In this document: piece after piece, positions 1 through 6,808 of the stretch | Numbering within the stretch: the first letter of the stretch is position 1 | Layout of the letters: every line of letters starts with the position of its first letter | Assembly (NCBI GenBank): GCA_002868985.1 | Contig: PKTV01000432.1 | Location: 1-13,302, forward strand | Direction of reading: 5' to 3' | DNA: 13,302 nt | DNA from: Desulfobacteraceae bacterium | GTDB lineage: Bacteria; Desulfobacterota; Desulfobacteria; Desulfobacterales; UBA11574 | The notes under the pieces: model-generated | Database searches by the model: none | What the model saw: the letters and a program-made list of their open reading frames with translations, nothing else | Told to the model about the DNA's origin: nothing | Program-made: the position numbers and the translations under genes

Positions 1-99
1 GGGATCTTCGTTTCACTACGAAAGGCGCAGGACGTGAAGCTGTAATAAGCTACCGCGAACGTCCTGCAACACAGCAAATGCGATGAAAGCGGTGATCCC
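1..99. other. Structured intergenic element, possible RNA or dispersed repeat
   Basis: No reading frame here looks like a protein. The stretch has nested complementary arms: GGGATC (1-6) with GATCCC (94-99) closing the whole element, TTCGT (7-11) with ACGAA (18-22), and a perfect 9-bp stem GCAGGACGT (27-35) with ACGTCCTGC (59-67). AGCT 38-41 can pair with AGCT 48-51 at its tip. ACCGC (52-56), inside the loop, could also pair with GCGGT (89-93) downstream, giving a pseudoknot. It lies about 140 bases beyond the hisG stop, and 100-240 is AT-rich with nothing I recognise. It could be a structured RNA on either strand or a REP/MITE-type repeat. I do not match it to a known riboswitch or ribozyme class, and it may extend left of the window. 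Confidence 0.4.
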
Positions 100-240
100 G
101 AAGGGTGAAAAATTTTGAAAAATTCTTAAAAGTCGATACACAGCAATAAATTGCGTTCGGACCTACCTCGAAGTTGGATTTAACTGTTTATAAGTATTGT
201 TTATATGTTCCTTTTCAAAAATTTTCATGCAGTTTTTAGG

Positions 241-1116
241 TTACACGACTTTATTTAAAGGATATTCGATAATTCCTTCTGCGCCATGCTTTAACAGCGT
301 TGGAATAAGATCTCTCACAATACTGGTATCCACCACTGTTTCCACGGAGAACCAGTCTGAATTATAGAGTGGGGCCACGGTAGGCGCATTGAGGCTTGGC
401 AAAAGGGATACAATATTTTCAAGATATTTTTCCGGGATATTCATTTTAAGCCCCACCAGTTTTTCAGCAACGAGCGCACCTTTCAACAACAGGGCGATTT
501 GCTCCAGTTTTTCTCTTTTTTGTGGGTTTTTCCAGGCTTCGTGGTTGGCAATGAGCTGGGTATAAGTCTGCATTAATTCGTGGATAATTTTCAACCCATG
601 CGCTTTAATGGTGCTTTCTGTTTCCGTAACTTCTACGATGGCATCGGCAAGACCGGAAACGACTTTTGCCTCTGTGGCGCCCCATGAAAATTCAACGTTT
701 ACATTGATATTTCTTTCAGAAAAATAGTTTTTTGTGAATCCAACAAGTTCTGTGGATATTTTTTTGCCCTCGAGATCTTCGATGGTTTTAATAGAAGAAT
801 CGTGGGTTACAGCCAATACCCAACGTGCAGGCCTTGCACTCACTTTTGAATAGATCAGATCCGTGATGACATGTACATCGGAATTGTTTTCAGCAATCCA
901 GTCTTTACCTGTCAGACCGGCATCGAGTGTCCCGTTTTCAACATGCCAGGACATTTCCTGGGCTCTGCATAGTGCACACTTGATGGTGTCATCATTGATT
1001 TCCGGGAAATAACTTCTTCCATTGACGTTAATCTTCCATCCTGATCGCCTGAACAGATCTATGGTAGCATTTTGGAGGCTTCCTTTGGGAATCCCCAGCT
1101 TCAAAGGCATTGTCAT
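241..1116 (-). CDS. hisG: ATP phosphoribosyltransferase HisG, long form
   Basis: Catalyses the first step of histidine synthesis: ATP plus PRPP to N1-(5-phosphoribosyl)-ATP, in the cytosol. The N-terminus ([11 protein letters not shown], residues 5-15) and the [10 protein letters not shown] segment (65-74) are typical of the catalytic domain. [18 protein letters not shown] (158-174) is the PRPP-binding signature region. The 291-residue length and the extra C-terminal part (about 215-291) fit the long form, whose ACT-like domain gives feedback inhibition by histidine and which needs no HisZ. The start is set by GAGGAGG about 10 bases upstream, and ATGA overlaps the hisI stop, indicating coupled translation. 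Oddity: residue 167 is Glu where the family usually has Gly in the TGxTL-like loop. No other his gene and no convincing terminator follow within the window. Confidence 0.95.
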   Translation of the reverse strand: MTMPLKLGIPKGSLQNATIDLFRRSGWKINVNGRSYFPEINDDTIKCALCRAQEMSWHVENGTLDAGLTGKDWIAENNSDVHVITDLIYSKVSARPARWVLAVTHDSSIKTIEDLEGKKISTELVGFTKNYFSERNINVNVEFSWGATEAKVVSGLADAIVEVTETESTIKAHGLKIIHELMQTYTQLIANHEAWKNPQKREKLEQIALLLKGALVAEKLVGLKMNIPEKYLENIVSLLPSLNAPTVAPLYNSDWFSVETVVDTSIVRDLIPTLLKHGAEGIIEYPLNKVV

Positions 1117-1490
1117 CTGTTATATACCTCCTCGGGATTAAATACAGGTTTTCCAATCATACGGATGGATTCTCCGTCAACCATTTTATGAAAACAGGTT
1201 TTATGTCCGGTGTGGCAGGCTGCACCGCCGACCTGTTCGACTTTTAGCAGCACAGTATCATCATCACAATCGATCCGTATTTCTTTTACAATTTGAAGGT
1301 TGCCGGATGTTTTTCCTTTTATCCAAAGCGTCTGTCTGGTTCGGCTATAATAGGTTGCTTTTCCGGTGGAAAGGGTCGCTTCCCAGGCATCATTGTTCAT
1401 AAATGCCAGCATCAACACCTCTCCGGTTATATGGTCCTGAACGATGGCCGGTATCAATCCACCCATCTTATTAAAATTGAGTTTAATCAT
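1113..1490 (-). CDS. hisI: Phosphoribosyl-AMP cyclohydrolase HisI
   Basis: Opens the adenine ring of phosphoribosyl-AMP in the third step of histidine synthesis (cytosolic, metal-dependent). The 125-residue protein is one cyclohydrolase domain. It shows the metal motif D74-C75-D76-D-D78 and the zinc cysteines C92 (in [13 protein letters not shown]) and C99. FMNNDAW (30-36) and [18 protein letters not shown] (47-64) are family blocks. No HisE (phosphoribosyl-ATP pyrophosphatase) domain is fused, so HisE must be encoded elsewhere. The gene is first in a two-gene unit and its stop overlaps the hisG start by four bases. The ribosome site is weak (AAGAAG about 14 bases upstream). The order hisI-hisG, detached from the rest of the pathway, suggests a dispersed histidine regulon. 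Confidence 0.95.
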   Translation of the reverse strand: MIKLNFNKMGGLIPAIVQDHITGEVLMLAFMNNDAWEATLSTGKATYYSRTRQTLWIKGKTSGNLQIVKEIRIDCDDDTVLLKVEQVGGAACHTGHKTCFHKMVDGESIRMIGKPVFNPEEVYNR

Positions 1491-1563
1491 CGCGTTATCT
1501 TTTCTTCTTAAAGGATTATCAAGAAATTAAATATTTTACAATGAGGCGTTTAAAACTTGATAA

Positions 1564-1590
1564 ATTATCTATTTTATATAATAATGTCAA
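1564..1590 (-). promoter_or_regulatory. Candidate promoter of hisI-hisG
   Basis: On the minus strand a perfect -35 TTGACA (plus positions 1585-1590) is followed after 15 bases by GATAAT (1564-1569), a 5-of-6 match to the -10 box. The spacer is shorter than the usual 16-18. A start near 1557 would give a leader of about 65 bases before the hisI ATG. I saw no His-rich leader peptide and no attenuator stem in that leader. Confidence 0.5.
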
Positions 1591-1616
1591 ATTCTTTTTT
1601 GTAAGAACAGTGTATC

Positions 1617-1645
1617 TTGCTTAAAGAAAGGATATTTGATATCAT
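1617..1645 (+). promoter_or_regulatory. Candidate promoter of the PBP1A gene
   Basis: TTGCTT (1617-1622), 17 bases, then TATCAT (1640-1645, 5 of 6 to consensus). The -10 overlaps the 8-bp palindrome TGATATCA (1637-1644). It lies 66 bases before the ATG at 1711 and is back to back with the hisI promoter. The -35 match is only partial, so this is tentative. Confidence 0.35.
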
Positions 1646-1710
1646 AACGGTTGATGCAAAAATGAAAAAAAATGGTTTACGAATCTTTTATCGATTTAAA
1701 TTGTTAGGTC

Positions 1711-4116
1711 ATGCCAAAAACTAAAAGAACTTCTCAAATACTCGAAAAACGTGCCAGAAAAAACCAAAGAAGTTATTTTTCAAAGATTTTCAAATGGTTT
1801 TTTCTCATATCTTTTATTGTTATCTTAATAGGTTCAATAGGAGTTGCGGGCGTTTATTTATACTTAAGCAAAAATCTTCCAAAAATATCTTCCCTGGAAG
1901 ATTACCGCCCACCGATCATCACAACGGTGTATTCAGACGATAACCGGAAAATCGCTGAGTTTTTTAAAGAACGGAGAATTGTGCTTCCGCTATCCAAAAT
2001 GCCCGAAATGCTCAAAAAAGCTTTTGTTGCTGCAGAGGATGCAAGATTTTATAAACACAAAGGGATAGATGTTTTAAGTATCTTTAGAGCATTTTATAAA
2101 AATATCGAGGCCGGAGCCATTGTCCAGGGCGGAAGTACGATTACCCAGCAGGTTACAAAGTCGTTTCTTTTAACACCTGAAAGAAGCTATACTCGCAAAA
2201 TAAAGGAAGCGATCCTTGCATATCGCATTGATAAGAAATTTGCCAAAGATGAAATTCTCTTTTTATATTTGAATCAGATTTATTTGGGACATGGTGCATA
2301 TGGCGTGGAAGCGGCTTCCGAGAATTATTTTGGAAAATCAGCTTACGAGTTGAATTTGGCAGAATGTGCCATCTTGGCCGGTCTGCCCCAAGCGCCGAGC
2401 AGATACTCTCCCTTTAAGTATCCGGAAAGGGCAAAACAACGTCAGATCTACGTTTTAAACCGAATGGTTGAGGAAGATTTTATCACCAATATTCAGGCTA
2501 CGGAAGCGATCAATAAAGTGCTTGATATTAAGCCCAGGAGAAACCTGTATATCGAAGAGGTTCCCGTCTATACAGAGCATATCAGACGTTACATTGCAAA
2601 AAAATACGGTGATGACGTGCTGTACAGAGAAGGTCTTAATATTTATTCTGCTGTCAACATCGAGATGCAAAAAATGGCACGGGAAGAAATTAGAAAGGGA
2701 TTATATGCCCTTGACAAACGTGAGGGATACCGAGGACCGATTAAACACCTTAAGCCGGAAGAGATTGAGTCGTTTTCAATGGAGCTTCAACTTGAGTTGG
2801 AGGAGGCATCCCTTGAAGAAGGTAAGATTGTAAAAGGTGTTGTGATAGAGATTAATGACAAGAACAATACGGCCATCGTTCGCATGGGAAGCACACTGGG
2901 CGTTATCAGAATTGACGATATGCGTTGGGCAAGAAAACCGAATCCGCAAATTGCCTATTATGAAGCTCGTGTTAACCACATCGGAGAGGTGTTAAAGGTC
3001 GGTGACGTCATACAGGTTCGTGTAAAAAATAAAATATTCGATACAGATCGATGGTGGCTGTCTCTGGAACAGGTTCCAAGGGTTCAAGCTGCCCTGCTAT
3101 GTATTGAGTCGGAAACCGGAAATGTCAAGGTGATGATGGGCGGCAAAGATTTCAGAGAGAGCCAGTTTAACCGGGCGATTCAATCAAGACGTCAGCCGGG
3201 TTCCGCATTTAAGCCGATCATCTACGCAGCAGCGCTTGACAAAGGATACACGCCGGCAACGATGATCATTGATTCACCCATCGTTTATGAGGATACGGAA
3301 CATGATTTTACCTGGAAACCCAGGAACTATAAAGAAAAATTTTATGGCCCCACTATTTTTAGGGATGCACTTTCAAAATCACGTAATGTAGTGACCATAA
3401 AAATTTTACAAGATATCGGCATTGATTATGCTATAGCTTATACTCGGAAACTTGGGATCACATCAAATATGAGCAGAGATCTTTCCATTGCACTAGGATC
3501 TTCCGGGGTATCTCTACTTGAGCTTGTCAGTGCATATTCAGTTTTTAACAACCTTGGTTATCTTGTGGAACCCGTCTTTATTACAAAAATATTAGACAGG
3601 GAAGGGAATGTCATAGAAGAAGGCAACCCTGTTAGAAGAAAGGTTATCGAACAGAATACAGCTTATATCATGACCAGTCTTCTGGAAGGAGTTGTCAAGC
3701 ATGGTACCGGGCGTAGGGTGAAGGCATTAAAAAGACCCGTGGCAGGAAAAACCGGAACGACAAATAATCTTCATGATGCCTGGTTTGTGGGATACACACC
3801 CCGTTATAACACAGGGACATGGGTGGGTTATGATGATGAGGGTTCCCTTGGAAAAGGAGAGACCGGGTCCAGGGCGGCGAGCCCTATTTGGGTAGGCTTC
3901 ATGCAAAGACTACTGACTGACAAGCCCGTCAGGGTTTTCCAGGTGCCTGAGGGTGTTGTCTTTTCTAAAATCGATGCCGAAACCGGACTGTTGCCCATCC
4001 CTGAATCTAAAAAAACAATTTTTGAATGCTTCAAAGAAGGAACTGTTCCCACCGAATACACCAAGAAGCCGGATTCCATGACAGAACCGGAAGAATTTTA
4101 TAAAACAGATATGTAA
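1711..4116 (+). CDS. mrcA: Penicillin-binding protein 1A, bifunctional peptidoglycan synthase
   Basis: Class A PBP that polymerises lipid II and cross-links the stem peptides at the inner membrane. Basic cytoplasmic tail 1-28, one membrane anchor at about 29-52. GT51 transglycosylase about 75-250: catalytic Glu109 in AAEDARFYKHKG, GGSTITQQ (140-147), second Glu166 in RKIKEA, and YLNQIYLGHGAYGVE (186-200). RGPIKHL (341-347) opens an OB-like insert (about 340-460) typical of PBP1A. Transpeptidase about 460-735: SxxK at S498-A-F-K501, SxN at S557-R-N559, KTGT at 680-683. The 801-residue length is normal and no motif is missing. Transcribed alone, divergent from hisI. The start codon follows a poor ribosome site (TTAGGTC), so expression may be modest or the start may lie slightly elsewhere. 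The symbol mrcA (ponA elsewhere) is by domain similarity. Confidence 0.95.
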   Translation: MPKTKRTSQILEKRARKNQRSYFSKIFKWFFLISFIVILIGSIGVAGVYLYLSKNLPKISSLEDYRPPIITTVYSDDNRKIAEFFKERRIVLPLSKMPEMLKKAFVAAEDARFYKHKGIDVLSIFRAFYKNIEAGAIVQGGSTITQQVTKSFLLTPERSYTRKIKEAILAYRIDKKFAKDEILFLYLNQIYLGHGAYGVEAASENYFGKSAYELNLAECAILAGLPQAPSRYSPFKYPERAKQRQIYVLNRMVEEDFITNIQATEAINKVLDIKPRRNLYIEEVPVYTEHIRRYIAKKYGDDVLYREGLNIYSAVNIEMQKMAREEIRKGLYALDKREGYRGPIKHLKPEEIESFSMELQLELEEASLEEGKIVKGVVIEINDKNNTAIVRMGSTLGVIRIDDMRWARKPNPQIAYYEARVNHIGEVLKVGDVIQVRVKNKIFDTDRWWLSLEQVPRVQAALLCIESETGNVKVMMGGKDFRESQFNRAIQSRRQPGSAFKPIIYAAALDKGYTPATMIIDSPIVYEDTEHDFTWKPRNYKEKFYGPTIFRDALSKSRNVVTIKILQDIGIDYAIAYTRKLGITSNMSRDLSIALGSSGVSLLELVSAYSVFNNLGYLVEPVFITKILDREGNVIEEGNPVRRKVIEQNTAYIMTSLLEGVVKHGTGRRVKALKRPVAGKTGTTNNLHDAWFVGYTPRYNTGTWVGYDDEGSLGKGETGSRAASPIWVGFMQRLLTDKPVRVFQVPEGVVFSKIDAETGLLPIPESKKTIFECFKEGTVPTEYTKKPDSMTEPEEFYKTDM

Positions 4117-4138
4117 CAAGTTAGGGACTTCGCCCAAT

Positions 4139-4181
4139 TGGAATGATGGAATGCTGGAATAATGCAATGTTGGATTAATGG
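4139..4181. repeat. Degenerate octamer tandem repeat
   Basis: Five consecutive 8-base units beginning TGG or TGC (TGGAATGA, TGGAATGC, TGGAATAA, TGCAATGT, TGGATTAA) plus a partial sixth. They lie just after the PBP1A stop, in the convergent spacer before the methyltransferase gene. A related degenerate sequence in the opposite orientation occurs at about 4233-4253 (ATGGAATACTAGAAGGTTGG on minus), so the 4139-4253 interval may be a decayed inverted-repeat element. Confidence 0.6.
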
Positions 4182-4326
4182 TAAAATTTGTGTAGAAGAT
4201 AAAACTAAAAATGGATGAAATCCTTTTAAAAACCAACCTTCTAGTATTCCATTTTATAGGCAAGCATTCAAGCCTCAATAAATGTGCTATATTTTCATTG
4301 AGTTGTAGGAATTCCGAGGTGTTAGC

Positions 4327-5409
4327 TTAAGTTCCGAACCCACATTTCTTTCTTAGAGTGTCTGAGACTTGTCTTGTTAAAGCAAGCACTTTATTTGCAA
4401 GATCAAGGGGCAGAGAACCGGTTCCACAGGCAGGGGTGATAAAGGTTTGAGCCAGTATTGCAGTCTTGTCAAAACCAAGTGCCTCTAATGCCGTTGATTG
4501 CGCTTCCCATCGTGTAACCAGCGATTCCACGGTCTCTTTTTCAATATCATCGCTGTTTAATGTCGGTACAATCCCCCAAGCCAATATTCCTCCGGATTCG
4601 ATAAATTGCTTCACTTGATCTGAATAAAGCATCAACTTGTCGAAAAATGAATAGGCATCGAAGCTGATGATGTCTGCGTCAGATTCTAAAATCAAAGACC
4701 AGTCGGCGTTGGCACAGACGTGGATACCGGCAAGGCCGCCCTCGTCATGAACTGCGCCAACGACTTCCTTAAAACAGGTTGCCACTTCATCACGGGATAC
4801 ACTGATCATTGCAGAAGATCCAAAGCCGGCAAGGGCCGGTTCGTCAAAAAAAATAATGATCGGAGATCCGAAGCTTAAGAGTTTTTTTACCTGCCATCTG
4901 GCTTTTTGAGCCAAAAGTTTTACTGCGGCATCCCGTAACTGTTCGTCATAGAAGATTGCTTTTCCATTCTGGTCCGTTAAACCCAGCCCAAAGGTTATGG
5001 GCCCGGTTATTTGTCCCTTAATTGCAAGCGGATGATCTGAAAGGGAACGGAGATGCTCCATAAATGAAAAAAAGCCACGGGCAGTATCAGCTTTAATCGC
5101 AAATATAGAATCTTCTATGCCCAATTCTCCTTCGTTTACAGCCATATAATCTTCGTAAAATTGGAGGATATCATTATCAAAAGATGGATCAGAGGTGTCG
5201 ACAAAATATTTGTCTTTTTTCAAAGTAAGGCCAGGAAATTCCGGCTGAAATTGGGCGATCATTCCTTCTTCCCTATATGCGGGAAGCTGAACCCAAAGCG
5301 GAATTTCGGGCGTGTACTTGAAGACCATTTCAACACCTTCAGCATGATCACGTAAAGGAAGACTTCCGATCAAAACCGGAAGACCATTGGCCAGGAATTT
5401 TTTAGTCAT
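4327..5409 (-). CDS. Core-MetE/UROD-like cobalamin-independent-type methyltransferase
   Basis: A 360-residue protein with the single-barrel fold of the C-terminal half of MetE (full MetE is about 750 residues and has an N-terminal folate-binding half). A zinc site is visible: H230-x-C232 (GIHVCANAD), D251 (ISFDAY, aligned with the MetE ligand Glu), and C328 (TPACGTGSLP). KGQITGPITFG (131-141) and FFDEPAL (187-193) are family blocks. Known short MetE relatives in anaerobes and archaea are thought to make methionine by methyl transfer from a corrinoid protein to homocysteine. That role here is inference, and another thiol acceptor is possible. The start is fixed by AAAGGAG 8 bases upstream. It is a single-gene unit, divergent from 5947 across a repeat-rich gap, with no corrinoid protein gene beside it. 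Confidence 0.75.
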   Translation of the reverse strand: MTKKFLANGLPVLIGSLPLRDHAEGVEMVFKYTPEIPLWVQLPAYREEGMIAQFQPEFPGLTLKKDKYFVDTSDPSFDNDILQFYEDYMAVNEGELGIEDSIFAIKADTARGFFSFMEHLRSLSDHPLAIKGQITGPITFGLGLTDQNGKAIFYDEQLRDAAVKLLAQKARWQVKKLLSFGSPIIIFFDEPALAGFGSSAMISVSRDEVATCFKEVVGAVHDEGGLAGIHVCANADWSLILESDADIISFDAYSFFDKLMLYSDQVKQFIESGGILAWGIVPTLNSDDIEKETVESLVTRWEAQSTALEALGFDKTAILAQTFITPACGTGSLPLDLANKVLALTRQVSDTLRKKCGFGT

Positions 5410-5503
5410 GAATCTGACTCCTTTCTTTTGTTCATAACCTTTTCTAACACGGCAAGCCTCGTATTACAAGGAAGACAAAATGAATTCCGATCTGAATCTT
5501 GCA

Positions 5504-5651
5504 TGAAAATTGATGAAAATATTTATAATCCTTAATTGAGGCGGGTTTGAACAACCTCATAGCATCATACATTTTACCCAAATGATAAACCCGCCTGCCT
5601 CTGCGAGGCACGAGCGGGCAGGTCGGATGATGTTTTTTTCATCAATTTTCA
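5504..5651. mobile_element. MITE-like element with 16-bp perfect terminal inverted repeats
   Basis: The left arm TGAAAATTGATGAAAA (5504-5519) is the exact reverse complement of the right arm TTTTCATCAATTTTCA (5636-5651). Inside are nested shorter arms: GCGGGTTT (5541-5548) with AAACCCGC (5587-5594), and CATCAT (5563-5568) with ATGATG (5627-5632). At 148 bases with no transposase it fits a miniature non-autonomous element or an expanded REP cluster. No target-site duplication is evident next to the arms, so the true boundaries may differ and transposition is not proven. Confidence 0.5.
5590..5618. repeat. REP-like GC-rich hairpin
   Basis: CCCGC (5590-5594) pairs with GCGGG (5614-5618), and TGCCT (5596-5600) with AGGCA (5606-5610) around the loop CTGCG. 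CCTGCC (5594-5599) could alternatively pair with GGCAGG (5617-5622). It is markedly more GC-rich than its surroundings. The form resembles dispersed palindromic repeats of bacterial intergenic DNA. Whether it is repeated in this genome cannot be seen from one window. Confidence 0.55.
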
Positions 5652-5848
5652 CCCCAAAAGGTGATCCTGAGGCTTTCATCTGCTTGGTTATTAAAGGTTC
5701 ACCATTCGCCAAAGATCTCTGGCGGATGGCTTCGTCCTTAAGTGCCTTGTTGGAGCGAAACAAAAATACCGCTTGCGGGGCATATGAAAGCCTCCGACTC
5801 GTTCAAGATGCAGGTCCTAAATAGTGCGTGTCCATAATCCGTATTGAA

Positions 5849-5877
5849 TTGACACGTATATATACAGATGTTATTAT
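5849..5877 (+). promoter_or_regulatory. Promoter of the zinc-ribbon protein/tatA unit
   Basis: Perfect -35 TTGACA (5849-5854), 17-base spacer, and -10 TATTAT (5872-5877, 5 of 6). The expected start near 5884 leaves a leader of about 63 bases before the GTG at 5947. There is no other good promoter between this gene and tatA, so both are probably co-transcribed from here. Confidence 0.7.
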
Positions 5878-5946
5878 GACTAAGATTTGCACCACTTTCT
5901 TATATGAGATTGGGCAAAGAACGGGATATAAAGGGAATTTTAAATC

Positions 5947-6360
5947 GTGGCGAATATCATCCAGCTTGATAAAAAACTTAAGCATACAAAAGAAAAAAAA
6001 GCCGAAATAATAAAAAAGCGAAAAATTCTGGCTGTCCAGAAAGTGTTTCAATGTATGCAGTGCGCTTTCAAGTGCGAAAAATGCGGTACCCAGATTCAGC
6101 CGGAAGAACAAGGTCAACAAAGAGCCATTAGCGACCTTCGGATCCCCTACCGTTTTTGTGAGAGCTGTGCTGAGGAATATGCCGATTACATCGAACGACT
6201 TAAAGGAAGGGGTGATTCGGAATATTACTGGCACAATGAAATATGGATTGAATTGTGGAAAAAATGGATCGATTATCAGGGTGTCATCGAAAGTTATTTA
6301 AAGTCAAAAGAATTTAGGCAGCTTTTGGAAGAACTGAAGGACACCGGGCCTAACAAATAG
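5947..6360 (+). CDS. Uncharacterised Cys-rich zinc-ribbon protein
   Basis: I do not recognise a named family. The 137-residue soluble protein has a very basic N-terminal helix (about 8-32, rich in Lys and Glu), then three CxxC pairs: C36/C39, C43/C46 (CMQCAFKCEKCG) and C71/C74 (FCESC). Enough thiols are present for one or two zinc sites. The rest is an acidic and aromatic helical tail (YWHNEIWIELWKKWIDY, about 94-110). It starts at GTG with AAAGGG 11 bases upstream. The CDS stop TAG lies within TAGGAGG, the ribosome site of tatA 9 bases downstream, so the two are tightly coupled. Coupling suggests, but does not show, a link to Tat export. A DksA/TraR-like regulator is an alternative, but the spacing differs. 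Confidence 0.8.
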   Translation: MANIIQLDKKLKHTKEKKAEIIKKRKILAVQKVFQCMQCAFKCEKCGTQIQPEEQGQQRAISDLRIPYRFCESCAEEYADYIERLKGRGDSEYYWHNEIWIELWKKWIDYQGVIESYLKSKEFRQLLEELKDTGPNK

Positions 6361-6369
6361 GAGGACTAT

Positions 6370-6552
6370 ATGTTTGGAATTGGAATGCCGGAACTTATTA
6401 TTATACTTGTAATTATCCTTATCATTTTTGGTGCCGGCAAACTTCCGGAAATAGGGGCAGGAATGGGAAAAGCCATAAGGAATTTCAAAGGCGCCACTAC
6501 GGAGTCTGAGAAAAGAGAACCTGACAAGCTTGAGGAAAAGAAAGAGTCTTAA
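6370..6552 (+). CDS. tatA: Sec-independent translocase subunit TatA
   Basis: Pore-forming subunit of the twin-arginine system, which exports folded, often cofactor-bearing proteins across the inner membrane. The 60-residue protein has the classic layout: a short N-terminal transmembrane helix ([14 protein letters not shown], 7-20), the hinge FGAGKLPE (20-27), an amphipathic helix through [10 protein letters not shown] (31-40), and a charged tail (44-60). TatE is the same family; this short form is common outside enterics. A strong ribosome site (GGAGG, 5 bases before ATG) overlaps the stop of the upstream zinc-ribbon gene. No tatB or tatC follows; the next gene converges. tatC must be elsewhere. 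Confidence 0.93.
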   Translation: MFGIGMPELIIILVIILIIFGAGKLPEIGAGMGKAIRNFKGATTESEKREPDKLEEKKES

Positions 6553-6639
6553 AATGGTTTTTTTTAAATAACCGAACAGAAATGATTTGAACTCAAGTTT
6601 CGCAACCAAATATTGCCTAAAAGCCCCTAAAGTAGCGGG

Positions 6640-6671
6640 ACGAAATAAATTTTAAAGATAAATTATTTCGT
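6640..6671. repeat. AT-rich inverted repeat after tatA
   Basis: ACGAAATAA (6640-6648) is perfectly complementary to TTATTTCGT (6663-6671), with partial extension into the AT-rich loop. It sits 88 bases past the tatA stop. It lacks a following T-run on either strand, so I do not call it an intrinsic terminator. It could be a 3'-end processing stem. Confidence 0.4.
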
Positions 6672-6700
6672 TGAAAAATGATCGGAAGGCACTAAAATAC

Positions 6701-6730
6701 AAAGTGATTACTATGATAAAAAATCACTTT
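6701..6730 (-). terminator. Possible terminator of ssb
   Basis: AAAGTGATT (6701-6709) pairs perfectly with AATCACTTT (6722-6730) around a 12-base loop. Read on the minus strand, downstream of ssb, the stem is followed by GTATTTTAG, a short T-rich stretch. It lies between convergent tatA and ssb, so it could act in both directions. The stem is AT-rich and the T-tract weak, hence the low confidence. Confidence 0.4.
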
Positions 6731-6808
6731 ATCTGTTTAGATACAATGTCTTACCTAATATAAGCCTGCTCAGCAATAGGGCAGTACCGTCATGATTTAA
6801 AGGAAGGC

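Larger units (their letters stand above)
5410..5946. other. Repeat-rich intergenic gap
   Basis: This 537-base gap between divergent genes holds a MITE-like inverted-repeat element (5504-5651), a REP-like hairpin inside it, a second hairpin at 5702-5729 (CCATTCGCCA with TGGCGGATGG, one G-T-type mismatch, loop 5712-5719), and a promoter at 5849-5877. Open frames exist on both strands (minus 5557-5763, plus 5582-5824), but they run through the palindromes, lack good ribosome sites and show no recognisable domain. I treat them as non-coding. No strong promoter for the methyltransferase gene was found in 5410-5500. Confidence 0.6.

Noticed and set aside
1..99. Reading the left-edge element as an integron attC site or group II intron domain V
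   Set aside because: The conserved attC core heptamers are absent, and the AGC triad and pairing of a domain V are not present, despite a GATGAAAG stretch.
4274..4302. CTCAAT/ATTGAG stem downstream of the methyltransferase gene as a terminator
   Set aside because: The stem is short, AT-rich and interrupted, with no T-run after it on the minus strand.
5803..6234. 143-residue minus-strand open frame opposite the zinc-ribbon gene
   Set aside because: It overlaps a plus-strand gene with a consensus promoter and CxxC pattern, and its residues (Phe- and Leu-rich) reflect the reverse of Lys/Glu codons.
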